64,000 bases of DNA. Source: Pseudoalteromonas aliena SW19. Its GTDB lineage: Bacteria; Pseudomonadota; Gammaproteobacteria; Enterobacterales; Alteromonadaceae. Of this stretch, positions 47,959-56,905 are shown piece by piece. The stretch lies in assembly GCF_014905615.1 (NCBI RefSeq), contig NZ_AQGU01000026.1, forward strand, positions 1 to 64,000, given 5' to 3'. The notes beneath the pieces were generated by a model, which saw nothing but the letters and a program-made list of their open reading frames with translations, had not been told where the DNA came from and did not search any database. Position 1 is the stretch's first letter; every line of letters begins with the position of its first letter. The position numbers and the translations under genes are program-made.

Positions 47959-49572
47959 ATGCGGGTGCATAAATTATTACTTGTTTTGCTAGCGGCTACA
48001 TTAGTTGGTTGCATAGATAGTAAAGAAGAAGTCATCGAAGAAAAAAACCAAGGCTTAGTTTATTGCGCTGAAGCCAATCCTGTGTCGTTTAATCCGCAAG
48101 TGACCACTACGGGTTCCACTATTGATATAATTGCCAACCAGTTATACGACCGCTTAATTAGTATTGACCCTGTTACAGCAGAGTTTCAAAGCGAGTTAGC
48201 TACCGACTGGAAAATCAGTAAAGATGGTAAATCAATCATGTTTACGTTACGCAAGGGCGTAAAATTTCACACCACATCTTACTTTACTCCCACTCGTGAC
48301 TTTAATGCTGATGACGTTATTTTTACGTTTAGTCGACTGTTTGATGTTTATAATCCTTACCATTTTGTAGGCGAAGCTAATTATCCGTATTTTCAGAGCG
48401 TAGGCCTTGACCAGCTTATTCAAAACATTGTTAGAGTATCTGACTATCAAGTTCGATTTGAGCTATTTAATGCTGAAAGTAGCTTTTTAGCCAATATAGC
48501 AACCGACTTTGCGGTTGTGCTCTCGCAAGAATATGCAATGAAGTTAAAAGCAAATGAGCAAACCAATTTATTCGATCAATACCCTGTTGGCACCGGCCCT
48601 TATATTTATAAAGAATATCGTCGCGATCATCTGGTGCGTTTTTATAGAAACCCGCTGTACTGGAAACACGATGTGGCACTAGAGCAGTTGGTTTACGATA
48701 TAACACCAAATGGGGCTGCACGTATTGCAAAAATATTGACTAAAGAATGTGATGTAACGGCTCATCCAAGCAGTGCCCAGCTGAGTATTTTAGCCCAGCG
48801 TGATGATATAAATATTGAAAAAGAAACCTATTTAAATGTGGGTTACTGGGCCTTTAATACCGAACGTGCTCCATTTGACAATATAAAGGTACGCCAAGCA
48901 CTGGCTCATGCCATAGACATAGATAAAATAATGCAAGCGGTGTATTACGGTAACGGCACGCGTGCACAATCAATCTTACCGCCAACATCATGGGCGTTCG
49001 AGTCACAAAAAAATATGCCTACGTTTGATCCCGAGCTTGCTAAAAAATTATTGATTGAAGCTGGCTTACCAAATGGATTTGATATGAATATTTGGGCAAT
49101 GCCAGTAAGTCGAATTTATAACCCTAATGCACGTAAAATGGCTGAGCTTATGCAAAGTGATTTACGCAAAATTGGTGTTAATGTGAGTATTGTAGAGTAC
49201 GAATGGAATACATTTATACAACGCATTGGCGAGCATCGCCACGACAGTGTTTTACTCGGATGGGCCGCAGATACACCCGATCCGGATAATTTTTTTAGTC
49301 CATTACTAAGTTGCTCCGCCACTTTTAGCGGTAAAAACCCAGCTAATTGGTGCAATCCTAAATTTGATTTGCTGCTTACTCAAGCTCTCGACACCACAGA
49401 TCTCAATCTACGTAAAAAATACTACGTACAAGCACAAAACATGATTATAGATGAACTCCCACTATTACCTCTTGCTCATGGCTTGCGTTTTCAAGCAAGT
49501 AGCGCCGATGTAGAAGGTATAACATTGGGCCCGTTTGGTGCTATTTCATTAGCTAATGCAAGGAAAAAATAA
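47959..49572 (+). CDS. sapA: Peptide ABC transporter substrate-binding lipoprotein SapA
   Basis: Substrate-binding protein (SBP family 5) of the Sap importer, linked to antimicrobial-peptide resistance and peptide or putrescine transport in enterics. It has 537 residues. A lipoprotein signal ends at LVGC, with Cys18 as the lipidated residue, so it is membrane-anchored in the periplasm. The body has the family pattern (FNPQVTTTGSTIDIIANQLYDRL, GTGPYIYKEY, VRQALAHAIDID). It follows pspF by 8 bases and sapB overlaps its stop by one base. Confidence 0.93.
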   Translation: MRVHKLLLVLLAATLVGCIDSKEEVIEEKNQGLVYCAEANPVSFNPQVTTTGSTIDIIANQLYDRLISIDPVTAEFQSELATDWKISKDGKSIMFTLRKGVKFHTTSYFTPTRDFNADDVIFTFSRLFDVYNPYHFVGEANYPYFQSVGLDQLIQNIVRVSDYQVRFELFNAESSFLANIATDFAVVLSQEYAMKLKANEQTNLFDQYPVGTGPYIYKEYRRDHLVRFYRNPLYWKHDVALEQLVYDITPNGAARIAKILTKECDVTAHPSSAQLSILAQRDDINIEKETYLNVGYWAFNTERAPFDNIKVRQALAHAIDIDKIMQAVYYGNGTRAQSILPPTSWAFESQKNMPTFDPELAKKLLIEAGLPNGFDMNIWAMPVSRIYNPNARKMAELMQSDLRKIGVNVSIVEYEWNTFIQRIGEHRHDSVLLGWAADTPDPDNFFSPLLSCSATFSGKNPANWCNPKFDLLLTQALDTTDLNLRKKYYVQAQNMIIDELPLLPLAHGLRFQASSADVEGITLGPFGAISLANARKK

Positions 49573-50606
49573 TGATTCTAGATTATATTTTTCGACGCTT
49601 TGGCTTGTTTGTCTTTATGGTATTTATGCTCAGTGTTTTTACCTTCTCACTTGCTTATTTATTTCCTGGAGATCCACTCAGTAACTTAAGTGGCATACCG
49701 AGTAATAACTTTGCTCAGCACAGTGCACTTGAAGATAAATACTTGTATAACCGTAATTACTTTATGCAATATATCGCCTTTTTAGGACGCATTTTACAAG
49801 GTGATTGGGGCGTGTCGTTTGCCTCTGGGCAAAATGTATTTACGCATATTATTGCTTTATTACCCGCTACATTAGAGCTGAGTATTTATGCACTTATTGT
49901 ATCGGTTATAGTAGGCGTACCCGTTGGTATTTTAGCTTCTGTTTATTATAAGCGTTGGCCAGATAAGCTCATTAACTCTAGCGCCATTGTTGGGTATTCA
50001 ATGCCTGTTTTTTGGTTAGCTCTGTTACTCATTATGGTATTTTCATTAAAACTAGGTTGGTTTCCTATGTCCGGGAGAATGGGCTTACTTTACGAAATCC
50101 CATCGGTAACTGGCTTTATTTTAATTGATATTGCATTAGGCAACTTTCCTTATCGAGGAATGGCATTTTTAGATGCTCTGCGCCATTTAACATTGCCAAC
50201 TATTGTACTCGCTATGTATCCAACCACCGTTTTGATACGTTTTACACGGGAATCAATGCTCAAGGTAATGGACCAAAACTTTATAAAAACAGCCAGAGCA
50301 AAAGGGCTTAATCGCAGACAACTTATAATGCACCATGCACTGCGTAATGCATTGCTGCCGGTCATTAAACAAATTGGTTTGCAGTTTAGTACGCTTATCA
50401 CACTTGCCATGATAACAGAGGTTATATTCTCATGGCCTGGTGTTGGTCGTTGGTTAATCGATAGTATTTATCAGCGCGACTTTCCCGCGATTCAAGGTGG
50501 GTTAATGGCCGTGTCGTTGTTTGTTATTTTAGCCACTATTATTACCGAACTTACTTACACCCTATTCGACCCAATTTCACGGAACCAAGCCCATGGCAAA
50601 GTTTAA
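49572..50606 (+). CDS. sapB: Peptide ABC transporter permease SapB
   Basis: Inner-membrane permease of the DppB/OppB type, 344 residues with about six helices. The ATPase-contact EAA loop lies in FIKTARAKGLNRRQLIMHHALRNALLPV. It forms the channel with SapC. It overlaps sapA by one base and sapC by 14 bases, so all five sap genes are tightly coupled. Confidence 0.94.
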   Translation: MILDYIFRRFGLFVFMVFMLSVFTFSLAYLFPGDPLSNLSGIPSNNFAQHSALEDKYLYNRNYFMQYIAFLGRILQGDWGVSFASGQNVFTHIIALLPATLELSIYALIVSVIVGVPVGILASVYYKRWPDKLINSSAIVGYSMPVFWLALLLIMVFSLKLGWFPMSGRMGLLYEIPSVTGFILIDIALGNFPYRGMAFLDALRHLTLPTIVLAMYPTTVLIRFTRESMLKVMDQNFIKTARAKGLNRRQLIMHHALRNALLPVIKQIGLQFSTLITLAMITEVIFSWPGVGRWLIDSIYQRDFPAIQGGLMAVSLFVILATIITELTYTLFDPISRNQAHGKV

Positions 50607-51486
50607 TTTATTTTCTGAAGAGTCGAATACATCGCCACTGGCGCGATTTTGGCGAAAGTTTAAAAATAACCACCCTGCATTAGTTGGTTTGTGGATATTT
50701 TTAGCCTTTGCTTTGCTTGCCGCCAGCGCACCATTTTTAGCGCCTTATGGCGTAAACCAACAGCATAGTGATGCACTGCTTATTCCACCGTCATGGCGCG
50801 AAATGGGCGATGTACGTTTTATTTTAGGTACCGATGATTTAGGTAGAGATGTACTTTCGCGCTTAATGAATGGCGCAACTTATACGTTCGGACTGTCGGT
50901 TGTAGCGGCGCTCCTTACTACTATTATCGGTGTTCTGGTGGGCACTTTTGCTGGCATTAGCCGTGGGCTACGATCAAGTTTTTTAAATCATTTACTTGAT
51001 ATAACACTGTCTATTCCTTCTTTATTATTAGCGATTATTATTATTGCGGTACTTGGGCCTGGTCTAATGAACACTGTGTGGGCTATTATTTTAGCTCTGC
51101 TACCGCAATTTATTCATTCAATAAAAAGCCTCATTGTTGATGAATTAAATAAAGATTACATTACTGCTTTTAAGCTTGATGGTGCATCTAACTGGCATAT
51201 AATATCGCGCGGTATATTTCCCAATATTTACGAACATATTGTAGTTATTTTTACCATGGCGCTATCGACCGCAATATTAGATATTTCAGCACTGGGCTTT
51301 TTAAAATTAGGCGCTCAACCTCCCACCACAGAGTGGGGTGCAATTTTAGCCGAAAACCTTGGCCTGATTTATTTAGCGCCTTGGACTGTTGCGTTACCAG
51401 GCGTATTATTATTTTTAGCGGTACTATCAACCAATTTGGTGGGCGACGGACTGCGACAGGTGTTAAAAGAACGTAAGGCTGATTAA
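50593..51486 (+). CDS. sapC: Peptide ABC transporter permease SapC
   Basis: Second permease (DppC/OppC type), 297 residues. A long N-terminal cytoplasmic part and first helix precede GTDDLGRDVLSRLMNGA, the family hallmark. The EAA loop is in YITAFKLDGASNWHIISRGIFPNI. It begins inside the end of sapB and stops immediately before the sapD ATG. Confidence 0.94.
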   Translation: MAKFNLFSEESNTSPLARFWRKFKNNHPALVGLWIFLAFALLAASAPFLAPYGVNQQHSDALLIPPSWREMGDVRFILGTDDLGRDVLSRLMNGATYTFGLSVVAALLTTIIGVLVGTFAGISRGLRSSFLNHLLDITLSIPSLLLAIIIIAVLGPGLMNTVWAIILALLPQFIHSIKSLIVDELNKDYITAFKLDGASNWHIISRGIFPNIYEHIVVIFTMALSTAILDISALGFLKLGAQPPTTEWGAILAENLGLIYLAPWTVALPGVLLFLAVLSTNLVGDGLRQVLKERKAD

Positions 51487-52479
51487 ATGCAATTACTAGA
51501 TGTTCGAAACCTAACTATTGAGCTACGCACCTCGGAAACGGTAATTAGAGCCGTAGACAGAGTCAGCTTTAGTTTAAAAGAAGGTGAGGTACACGCACTT
51601 GTAGGTGAGTCTGGCTCTGGCAAGAGCTTAATAGCAAAAGCCATTGTCGGTGTTTTAAACGAACGCTGGGACATCACCGCAGATAGAATTCACTGGCGGG
51701 GTGTTGATTTAATGCGCTTAACACCCGAACAACGTCGTAAAACAGTGAGCCAAGATATTGCGATGATTTACCAAGATCCAAGTCGCAGTCTTGATCCAAC
51801 CGCAAAAATATTCGATCAAATAGCTGAAACATTACCGGAAGTCGCAAGCAAAGGATTTTTCTTAAAGCGCAATCGCGAGCGAAAAGATAGGGTAAAGGCA
51901 CTTATCCATAAAGTTGGCATTAAAAATCATGAAGCCGTACTCGATAGTTACCCACATGAGCTCTCAGAAGGCGTGTGCCAAAAAGTAATGATTGCGATGG
52001 CCATAGCCAGAACGCCAAAGCTGCTTATTGCAGATGAGCCAACAACGGCGCTTGAAAGTACCACGCGTGCACAAGTATTTAGGTTATTAAAAAGCTTAAA
52101 TCAATTAAAAAATATGTCTATTTTAATGATTTCTCATGAGCTCGAAGAAATTGCACATTGGTCGCATGGTATTCATGTTTTATATTGCGGACAAATGGTC
52201 GAAGCGGGACCTACTCACAAAATTTTTAGCCAGCCTCGCCACCCTTATACACAAGCTTTATTAAAAAGCTTACCGGATTACGAGCAAGGCCTCTCTCATA
52301 AAGAGCCTTTTTATGCACTCAAAGGAAGCATTCCTACGTTGCAGCATTTACCTATAGGTTGTCGACTAGGACCACGCTGTCCACAAGCACAAAAAGCATG
52401 TGTTGTTACCCCCCCACTTACCAAGCACAATGGCCACAGTTATGCGTGTCACTTTCCACTTATTAAGGACATGAGATAA
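51487..52479 (+). CDS. sapD: Peptide ABC transporter ATP-binding protein SapD
   Basis: ATPase subunit of 330 residues. Walker A is GESGSGKS, the signature reads [12 protein letters not shown] and Walker B is [12 protein letters not shown]. The LSEG(V/E)CQKVMIA signature is typical of SapD, which also supports Trk potassium uptake in E. coli. The C-terminal oligopeptide-type extension has cysteines ([14 protein letters not shown]) resembling the DppD/OppD metal-site motif. It overlaps sapF by one base. Confidence 0.94.
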   Translation: MQLLDVRNLTIELRTSETVIRAVDRVSFSLKEGEVHALVGESGSGKSLIAKAIVGVLNERWDITADRIHWRGVDLMRLTPEQRRKTVSQDIAMIYQDPSRSLDPTAKIFDQIAETLPEVASKGFFLKRNRERKDRVKALIHKVGIKNHEAVLDSYPHELSEGVCQKVMIAMAIARTPKLLIADEPTTALESTTRAQVFRLLKSLNQLKNMSILMISHELEEIAHWSHGIHVLYCGQMVEAGPTHKIFSQPRHPYTQALLKSLPDYEQGLSHKEPFYALKGSIPTLQHLPIGCRLGPRCPQAQKACVVTPPLTKHNGHSYACHFPLIKDMR

Positions 52480-53240
52480 TGCAACCGGTATTAAAAGTAC
52501 AAGCTTTATCTAAAACATTTAATGTACGGGCTGGCTTATTTAATCGAAAGAAATTTGAAGTACTCAAAAATATTTCGTTTTGTATAGGTAAAGGTGAAAC
52601 TCTTGCTGTAATTGGTGAAACGGGCGCTGGTAAAAGTACGCTAGCTAAGTTACTCGCCGGCGCTGATCATGCTGATAGCGGACAAATTTTACTAGAAGGT
52701 AATATTATTGAGGACAATGGCATTCGCGATGATCAATGTCGTCATATTCGAATGATTTTTCAAGACTCAGGGGCGTCACTAAATCCAGGATTAACCATTG
52801 GCGATATGCTTGATGACTGCCTTTTATATAATACTGAGTTTGATAAGGCGCTGCGCATCGAAAAAATAAATACCACACTGTCTAAAGTTGGATTATTAAG
52901 AGATCATCAACATTACTATCCGCATATGTTTAGCGTAGGTCAATTACAGCGTGTAGCACTCGCTCGTGCATTAATTTTGGATCCCAAGGTTGTTGTACTC
53001 GACGAAGCAGTATCATCATTAGACCCTTCTATACGTGCGCAGATAGTTAATTTACTACTAAAGTTACAACGTGATACAGGACTGACATATATCATGATCA
53101 CCCATCACTTGAGTTTAGTGCGCCATATTAGCGACCACGTTGTGGTGCTCGACAAAGGCGAAGTAGTCGAATACGGTGCCACCGAAGTCGTTTTTCAAAA
53201 CCCGCAGTCAAAAGTAACGCAGCGTTTACTGAGCTGCTAA
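52479..53240 (+). CDS. sapF: Peptide ABC transporter ATP-binding protein SapF
   Basis: Second ATPase of the Sap importer, 253 residues. Walker A is GETGAGKST, the signature FSVGQLQRVALARAL and Walker B VVVLDEAVSSLD. The canonical Pro after Glu is replaced by Ala (DEA), as often in SapF. It closes the sapABCDF unit. No intrinsic terminator is evident before the VOC pseudogene 89 bases on. Confidence 0.94.
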   Translation: MQPVLKVQALSKTFNVRAGLFNRKKFEVLKNISFCIGKGETLAVIGETGAGKSTLAKLLAGADHADSGQILLEGNIIEDNGIRDDQCRHIRMIFQDSGASLNPGLTIGDMLDDCLLYNTEFDKALRIEKINTTLSKVGLLRDHQHYYPHMFSVGQLQRVALARALILDPKVVVLDEAVSSLDPSIRAQIVNLLLKLQRDTGLTYIMITHHLSLVRHISDHVVVLDKGEVVEYGATEVVFQNPQSKVTQRLLSC

Positions 53241-53353
53241 AAGCAGCTTATAGATTTATACCTTTTTTGTGAGATAACCGTATTTAGATAGGTCTTATTG
53301 TTAACTGCATTTAATTAACAAGAGGTATCATGTTTAAAAAAACGTTATTACTT

Positions 53354-53548
53354 AACCTGAACTCTGGTTAAGGGATTAACTAACGCATTGAATAATGGTG
53401 ATATTTAAATTTATTTTCTCTAGCCAGAGATTTTCAGTGAAAACAAGGCGAATTTGCGCGTCAATAGCGGGCCTATTGCAAGTAAATTCAACGCAGTCAG
53501 CGCTAAAAATAGCTGCTTGAGATAGATTTATTATCCAGAGTTCAGGTT
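53354..53548. mobile_element. 195-bp MITE-like element in the signal-peptide codons
   Basis: Perfect 14-base terminal inverted repeats, AACCTGAACTCTGG and its complement, then TAA at similar positions inside. It is flanked by ACTT on both sides. If the repeats are trimmed by one base the duplication is TACTTA. No open frame of useful length lies inside, so it must be moved by a transposase elsewhere. It is unrelated in sequence to the 262-bp family. It introduces an in-frame stop after MFKKTLLLNLNSG. Confidence 0.85.
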
Positions 53549-53977
53549 ACTTAGTCTTTCTCCCCTACTCCTGCTATCCGCTTCTGTTATTGCTGATACA
53601 CCAAAAGACGTTAAAAATTGGGTTGGCGGCGTCGATCATCTAGGTTTAACCGTATCAAACCTAGATGCTTCAAAAGCATTCTTTGCAGATGTACTTGGTT
53701 TTAAAACGCTAGGAAGTGATTCAACCTATCCCGCTTATTTTTTATCAAACAATAAAATAACTATTACATTGTGGCGAGTTAAAAATGATGAAAAACGTGT
53801 GGAGTTTAATCGAGCAGAAAATGTGGGGTTACACCACTTAGCACTCAGTGTTGAGAGTATTGAAAAGTTAGCGCAGCTACACGATCATTTAAAAACGCAA
53901 AATAATATTAAAATTGAATTTGCACCAGAGAATTTAGGCAATAGCCCAACGCAGCATATGATGATAAGAGAGCCTAG

Positions 53978-54239
53978 GGCGTGTTGACCTTTCGTGATTG
54001 ATTTTGCAGCAGACTGTTTGGTATTTAGGCAAGGCAGAGCCTATGCAGTGTGGTTATTCCCCATAAATAGGCGATAACGCAGCATAGATGCCAAACATGC
54101 GCTGCCCTTTGGGTTCTTTCTAGGGACGATTAACTCTTTGTTGCTCGATTTTTACTTAGCCCACTAGGTTACAAACCTCGCGCCGCGATTAAATCGCCCC
54201 TAGATTGAACAAATTTCAATCCACAAAGGTCAACACGCC
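53978..54239. mobile_element. 262-bp MITE-like element, copy 3
   Basis: Same length as, and nearly identical to, the element at 2806-3067 but inverted. Perfect 15-base terminal repeats (GGCGTGTTGACCTTT) are bordered on both sides by CTAG (53974-53977 and 54240-54243), a clean 4-base target duplication. It truncates the VOC frame just after MMIREP. A CTAG duplication is typical of several IS5-family elements; the parent IS is not in this window. Confidence 0.9.
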
Positions 54240-54301
54240 CTAGCGGCAATCGGATTGAGTTTATTGCCAGAAGTAATTAATACCAACTTTATTCAAGACA
54301 A

Positions 54302-54331
54302 TAAAAAAGGCGCTTTAAAAGCGCCTTTCTT
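54302..54331. terminator. Bidirectional terminator between the VOC pseudogene and ppiD
   Basis: AAAAAGGCGCTTT and AAAGCGCCTTTCTTT form a strong stem with flanking A- and T-runs. It serves ppiD on the minus strand and the VOC gene on the plus strand. Confidence 0.83.
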
Positions 54332-54347
54332 TATGAGCTAAAGTTAA

Positions 54348-56249
54348 TTACTCAACAGATTGTGTAACCGTTGGTAAGTTAAGCTCAGCATTCGCTTTAA
54401 GCGCTTCAATAAATACCATGTAGTTTTTATTTGCTTGCGCCATAGTAATGCTTTGCTTGGCTTGTGGATCAATATCAGCTGCAACTTGTGCATCAGTTAC
54501 CGACTTAAGCGCGACAATCGCTGCATCACCGTTATTTAAATCAACAACGTCTACCACTGCAGAATCTACTGGGTGAGCCATTTTAAAAGCTTGAGTCACA
54601 ATCGCAGGTGATACCGTGTAGCTTTGACGTGTTAACTGCGCTTCTTGGCGAACAGTTAAACTTTGCTCGCTCGCTACATCATTTAAGCCCTTACCTGCTT
54701 GCACTTCTGCAAATAAGCTACGTGCTTTACTTTTAGCCAGTGTTGATGACTGTTCGTTAACTAAGCGGGTTTTAATTTGCTCACTTACTTCGCTTAATGG
54801 TTTAGTCGTAGCAGGTTTGTGTTCATTAACACGAACAACAATGGCATGCTCATTACCAAGCTCTATAACCTCAGAGTTTACTTTATCTTCAAGTAAATCA
54901 ACTGACGATAACGCGGTTATAACCGACGCATTATTTAATGGCTCTGGTAATGCATTAAGTGCTAAAAGTGATGTTGATTTAATCTCTAAACCAGCTGCCT
55001 CAGCAGCATCATCTAAACGGTCTGAAATTTCAAACGCAAGCGCACCCATTTCTGTTTGCTTTTCGTAAAATGCGTCAACTTTTTCAGCTTGTTCAAGTTC
55101 TGCACGTAAATCAGCTTTAACATCATCATAGGCTTTTACCTGTTGTGTCTGAATATCAGTTAACTTGATTATGTGATAACCAAACTCTGAAACAACAACA
55201 TCTGAAAACTCACCTTTATTTTTAAGAGCGAATGTAGCATCTTCAAAAGCAGGATCCATTACGTCGCGTTCGATCCATTCAAGATCTCCGCCAAGTTCTG
55301 CACTGACAATGTCATCCGATGATGATTGTGCAAGCTCAGCAAAATCTGCACCTTCTTTTAACTGTGCTAAAAGCGTATCCGCTTTTTCCTTTGCTGTATC
55401 GTCATCTTCGCTGTTATCAATTAAGATGTGTGAAACGCGGCGCTTTTCAGGCTCTACATACTGTGCTCTATTTTGTTCATAGTATGCTTTTACATCATCC
55501 TCAGTAACCGACTCAACAGTGATATCTTCAGCTTTAAGCTCAATATAATTTACCGAGATAAGCTCTGGCGACAAAAACTGCGATGCATTTAGCTCATAGT
55601 AGTCAGATACTTGCTCATCAGTTATTACGATATCAGCCGCTAATGCTTCTTTGTTTACAACTAAGTAGTCAATGCTACGCGTTTGCTGTTGTAGGGCAAT
55701 TGCACTTTTAAGCTCACTGTCTAGTGCAAAGTCAGTACCTGCGACTGCTGATACAAGCTGGCTACGAGTCATATCTTTACGTAGATATTCACGAAATGCA
55801 TCTGGTTGAAAATTCATTTGACGAATAACTTGTAAGTAACGGTCGTTATTAAACTGCTCGCCTACTTGAAAGTACGGTAACTCTAAAATTGTTTTTCGAA
55901 TACTTGCATCGCTTACGCGAAGACCCAATTCTGCCGCTAGCTGTGTTTGCAGTTCTTGTTGTACTAAACGGTCAATGACACCTTGACGAATTCTCGCCAT
56001 GTAAGTTGGATCTGCAGATATTTGTGCAAAGTATTCACCAAATTGTTGCTCTAGTCGGCTGCGCTCATTTTGATACGCGCGATTAAAGTCGGTTTGGCTA
56101 ATTTTAACTCCATTTACTTCAGCAACGGGTTGTTCCGTGGTTTGACCAAGGTAACTGCCTATCCCTGCTAAGGCAAAAGATAAAATCACCGCGCCTAAAA
56201 TTATTTTGGCTACAGGTCCTTGCGAACCTTCTCTGATTTTCTCAAGCAT
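54348..56249 (-). CDS. ppiD: Peptidylprolyl isomerase / periplasmic chaperone PpiD
   Basis: Inner-membrane-anchored periplasmic folding factor at the Sec translocon exit. It has 633 residues. One N-terminal helix (about 15-33, AKIILGAVILSFALAGIGSYL) is followed by a SurA-like helical chaperone domain. A parvulin (PpiC-type) domain spans about 265-360 (RRVSHILIDN, GGDLEWIERDVMDPAFEDA, SEFGYHIIKL), and a further C-terminal domain follows. It is downstream of hupB with a terminator between, the usual lon-hupB-ppiD order. Confidence 0.95.
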   Translation of the reverse strand: MLEKIREGSQGPVAKIILGAVILSFALAGIGSYLGQTTEQPVAEVNGVKISQTDFNRAYQNERSRLEQQFGEYFAQISADPTYMARIRQGVIDRLVQQELQTQLAAELGLRVSDASIRKTILELPYFQVGEQFNNDRYLQVIRQMNFQPDAFREYLRKDMTRSQLVSAVAGTDFALDSELKSAIALQQQTRSIDYLVVNKEALAADIVITDEQVSDYYELNASQFLSPELISVNYIELKAEDITVESVTEDDVKAYYEQNRAQYVEPEKRRVSHILIDNSEDDDTAKEKADTLLAQLKEGADFAELAQSSSDDIVSAELGGDLEWIERDVMDPAFEDATFALKNKGEFSDVVVSEFGYHIIKLTDIQTQQVKAYDDVKADLRAELEQAEKVDAFYEKQTEMGALAFEISDRLDDAAEAAGLEIKSTSLLALNALPEPLNNASVITALSSVDLLEDKVNSEVIELGNEHAIVVRVNEHKPATTKPLSEVSEQIKTRLVNEQSSTLAKSKARSLFAEVQAGKGLNDVASEQSLTVRQEAQLTRQSYTVSPAIVTQAFKMAHPVDSAVVDVVDLNNGDAAIVALKSVTDAQVAADIDPQAKQSITMAQANKNYMVFIEALKANAELNLPTVTQSVE

Positions 56250-56293
56250 TTGTTTATCTCTTTTTGATCAAGGTATTTTACCTTGTCACATGT

Positions 56294-56326
56294 AAAAAAA
56301 GCGTATCTTACCAGATACGCTTTTTC
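56294..56326 (-). terminator. Intrinsic terminator after hupB
   Basis: AAAAAAGCGTATC and GATACGCTTTTT form a perfect stem with a 6-base loop and runs on both sides. It lies about 95 bases past the hupB stop and just before the ppiD start. Confidence 0.85.
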
Positions 56327-56420
56327 ACTTGAAGTAACTGGCGGTAAAGTTACTTAACTCATCATTTGCGATTATTAAGTACTTGTACATTCGCCATAAC
56401 TAATCTGTTTAAAATGATGA

Positions 56421-56693
56421 TTAGTTTACTGCGTCTTTAAGCGCTTTGCCGGCTTTAAAAGCAGGAATGTTTGCAGCAGCAATTTGAATAGTTTCACCTG
56501 TTTGTGGGTTACGGCCAGCTCGTGCAGCACGTTCACGTACAGAGAAAGTACCAAAACCAACAAGTGCAACTGAATCGCCATCTTTTAACGCGCCAGAAAC
56601 AGATTCGATGAATGAATCTAGTGCACGACCTGCAGCCGCTTTAGAAATGTCAGCATCAGCTGCGATTTGATCGATTAATTGAGATTTATTCAC
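56421..56693 (-). CDS. hupB: DNA-binding protein HU-beta
   Basis: Nucleoid protein of 90 residues that bends DNA as a dimer. It starts with [21 protein letters not shown]; the DNA-contact arm has [22 protein letters not shown], and the end is [12 protein letters not shown]. The frame extends to 56723, but the GTG at 56693 with GAGG 8 bases upstream gives the exact HU length. E. coli hupB also uses GTG. It lies between lon and ppiD. Confidence 0.96.
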   Translation of the reverse strand: MNKSQLIDQIAADADISKAAAGRALDSFIESVSGALKDGDSVALVGFGTFSVRERAARAGRNPQTGETIQIAAANIPAFKAGKALKDAVN

Positions 56694-56803
56694 AATATCA
56701 TCCTCTTTCATTGTTATTATCAAGAGCGACGGTTTTTTAAACTAACATCACTTTTTTGAAATTTTAGAGCAAACTTTTAATGCTCATATGATTATATTTT
56801 TCT

Positions 56804-56832
56804 TAAGCCTAGGCCCCATAAGGGCTAGGCTT
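56804..56832. other. Stem-loop between lon and hupB
   Basis: AAGCCTAGGCCCC and GGGCTAGGCTT form a strong stem around ATAA. No T-run follows on the minus strand, so simple termination after lon's upstream neighbour is not certain. It lies in the 212-base gap that must also hold the lon 5'-side neighbour signals and hupB leader. Confidence 0.45.
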
Positions 56833-56905
56833 GAAAACCAGTGCTTAACTTATCATACCGTTTAGATTTGAAAAGCCCTAAAAAGCACTTTTTTTGCGTT
56901 TTTTA

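Larger units (their letters stand above)
53330..54280 (+). pseudogene. Secreted VOC/glyoxalase-fold protein, broken by two mobile elements
   Basis: The gene starts at ATG 53330 behind AAGAGGT and ends at TAA 54278-54280, but two inserts break it: 53354-53548 and 53978-54239. Removing each insert with one copy of its flanking duplication (ACTT or TACTTA; CTAG) leaves 486 bases, which is a continuous frame of 161 residues. The restored protein has a good signal peptide (MFKKTLLL joined to SLSPLLLLSASVIA). A VOC fold follows: GVDHLGLTVSNLDASKAFF, then GLHHLALSVESIEKL, then MMIREPSGNRIEF ending the second half. The metal-site His residues and final Glu are recognisable. The substrate is unknown. 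It resembles single-domain glyoxalase/bleomycin-resistance proteins. Confidence 0.88.

Noticed and set aside
53769..53987. Short 72-codon frame as a separate gene
   Set aside because: It is the middle fragment of the VOC gene between the two inserts, starting at an internal methionine and ending in the second element.
56694..56723. 100-residue HU protein starting at an upstream ATG
   Set aside because: HU proteins begin at (M)NKSQL. The GTG at 56693 has a proper ribosome site and gives exactly 90 residues.
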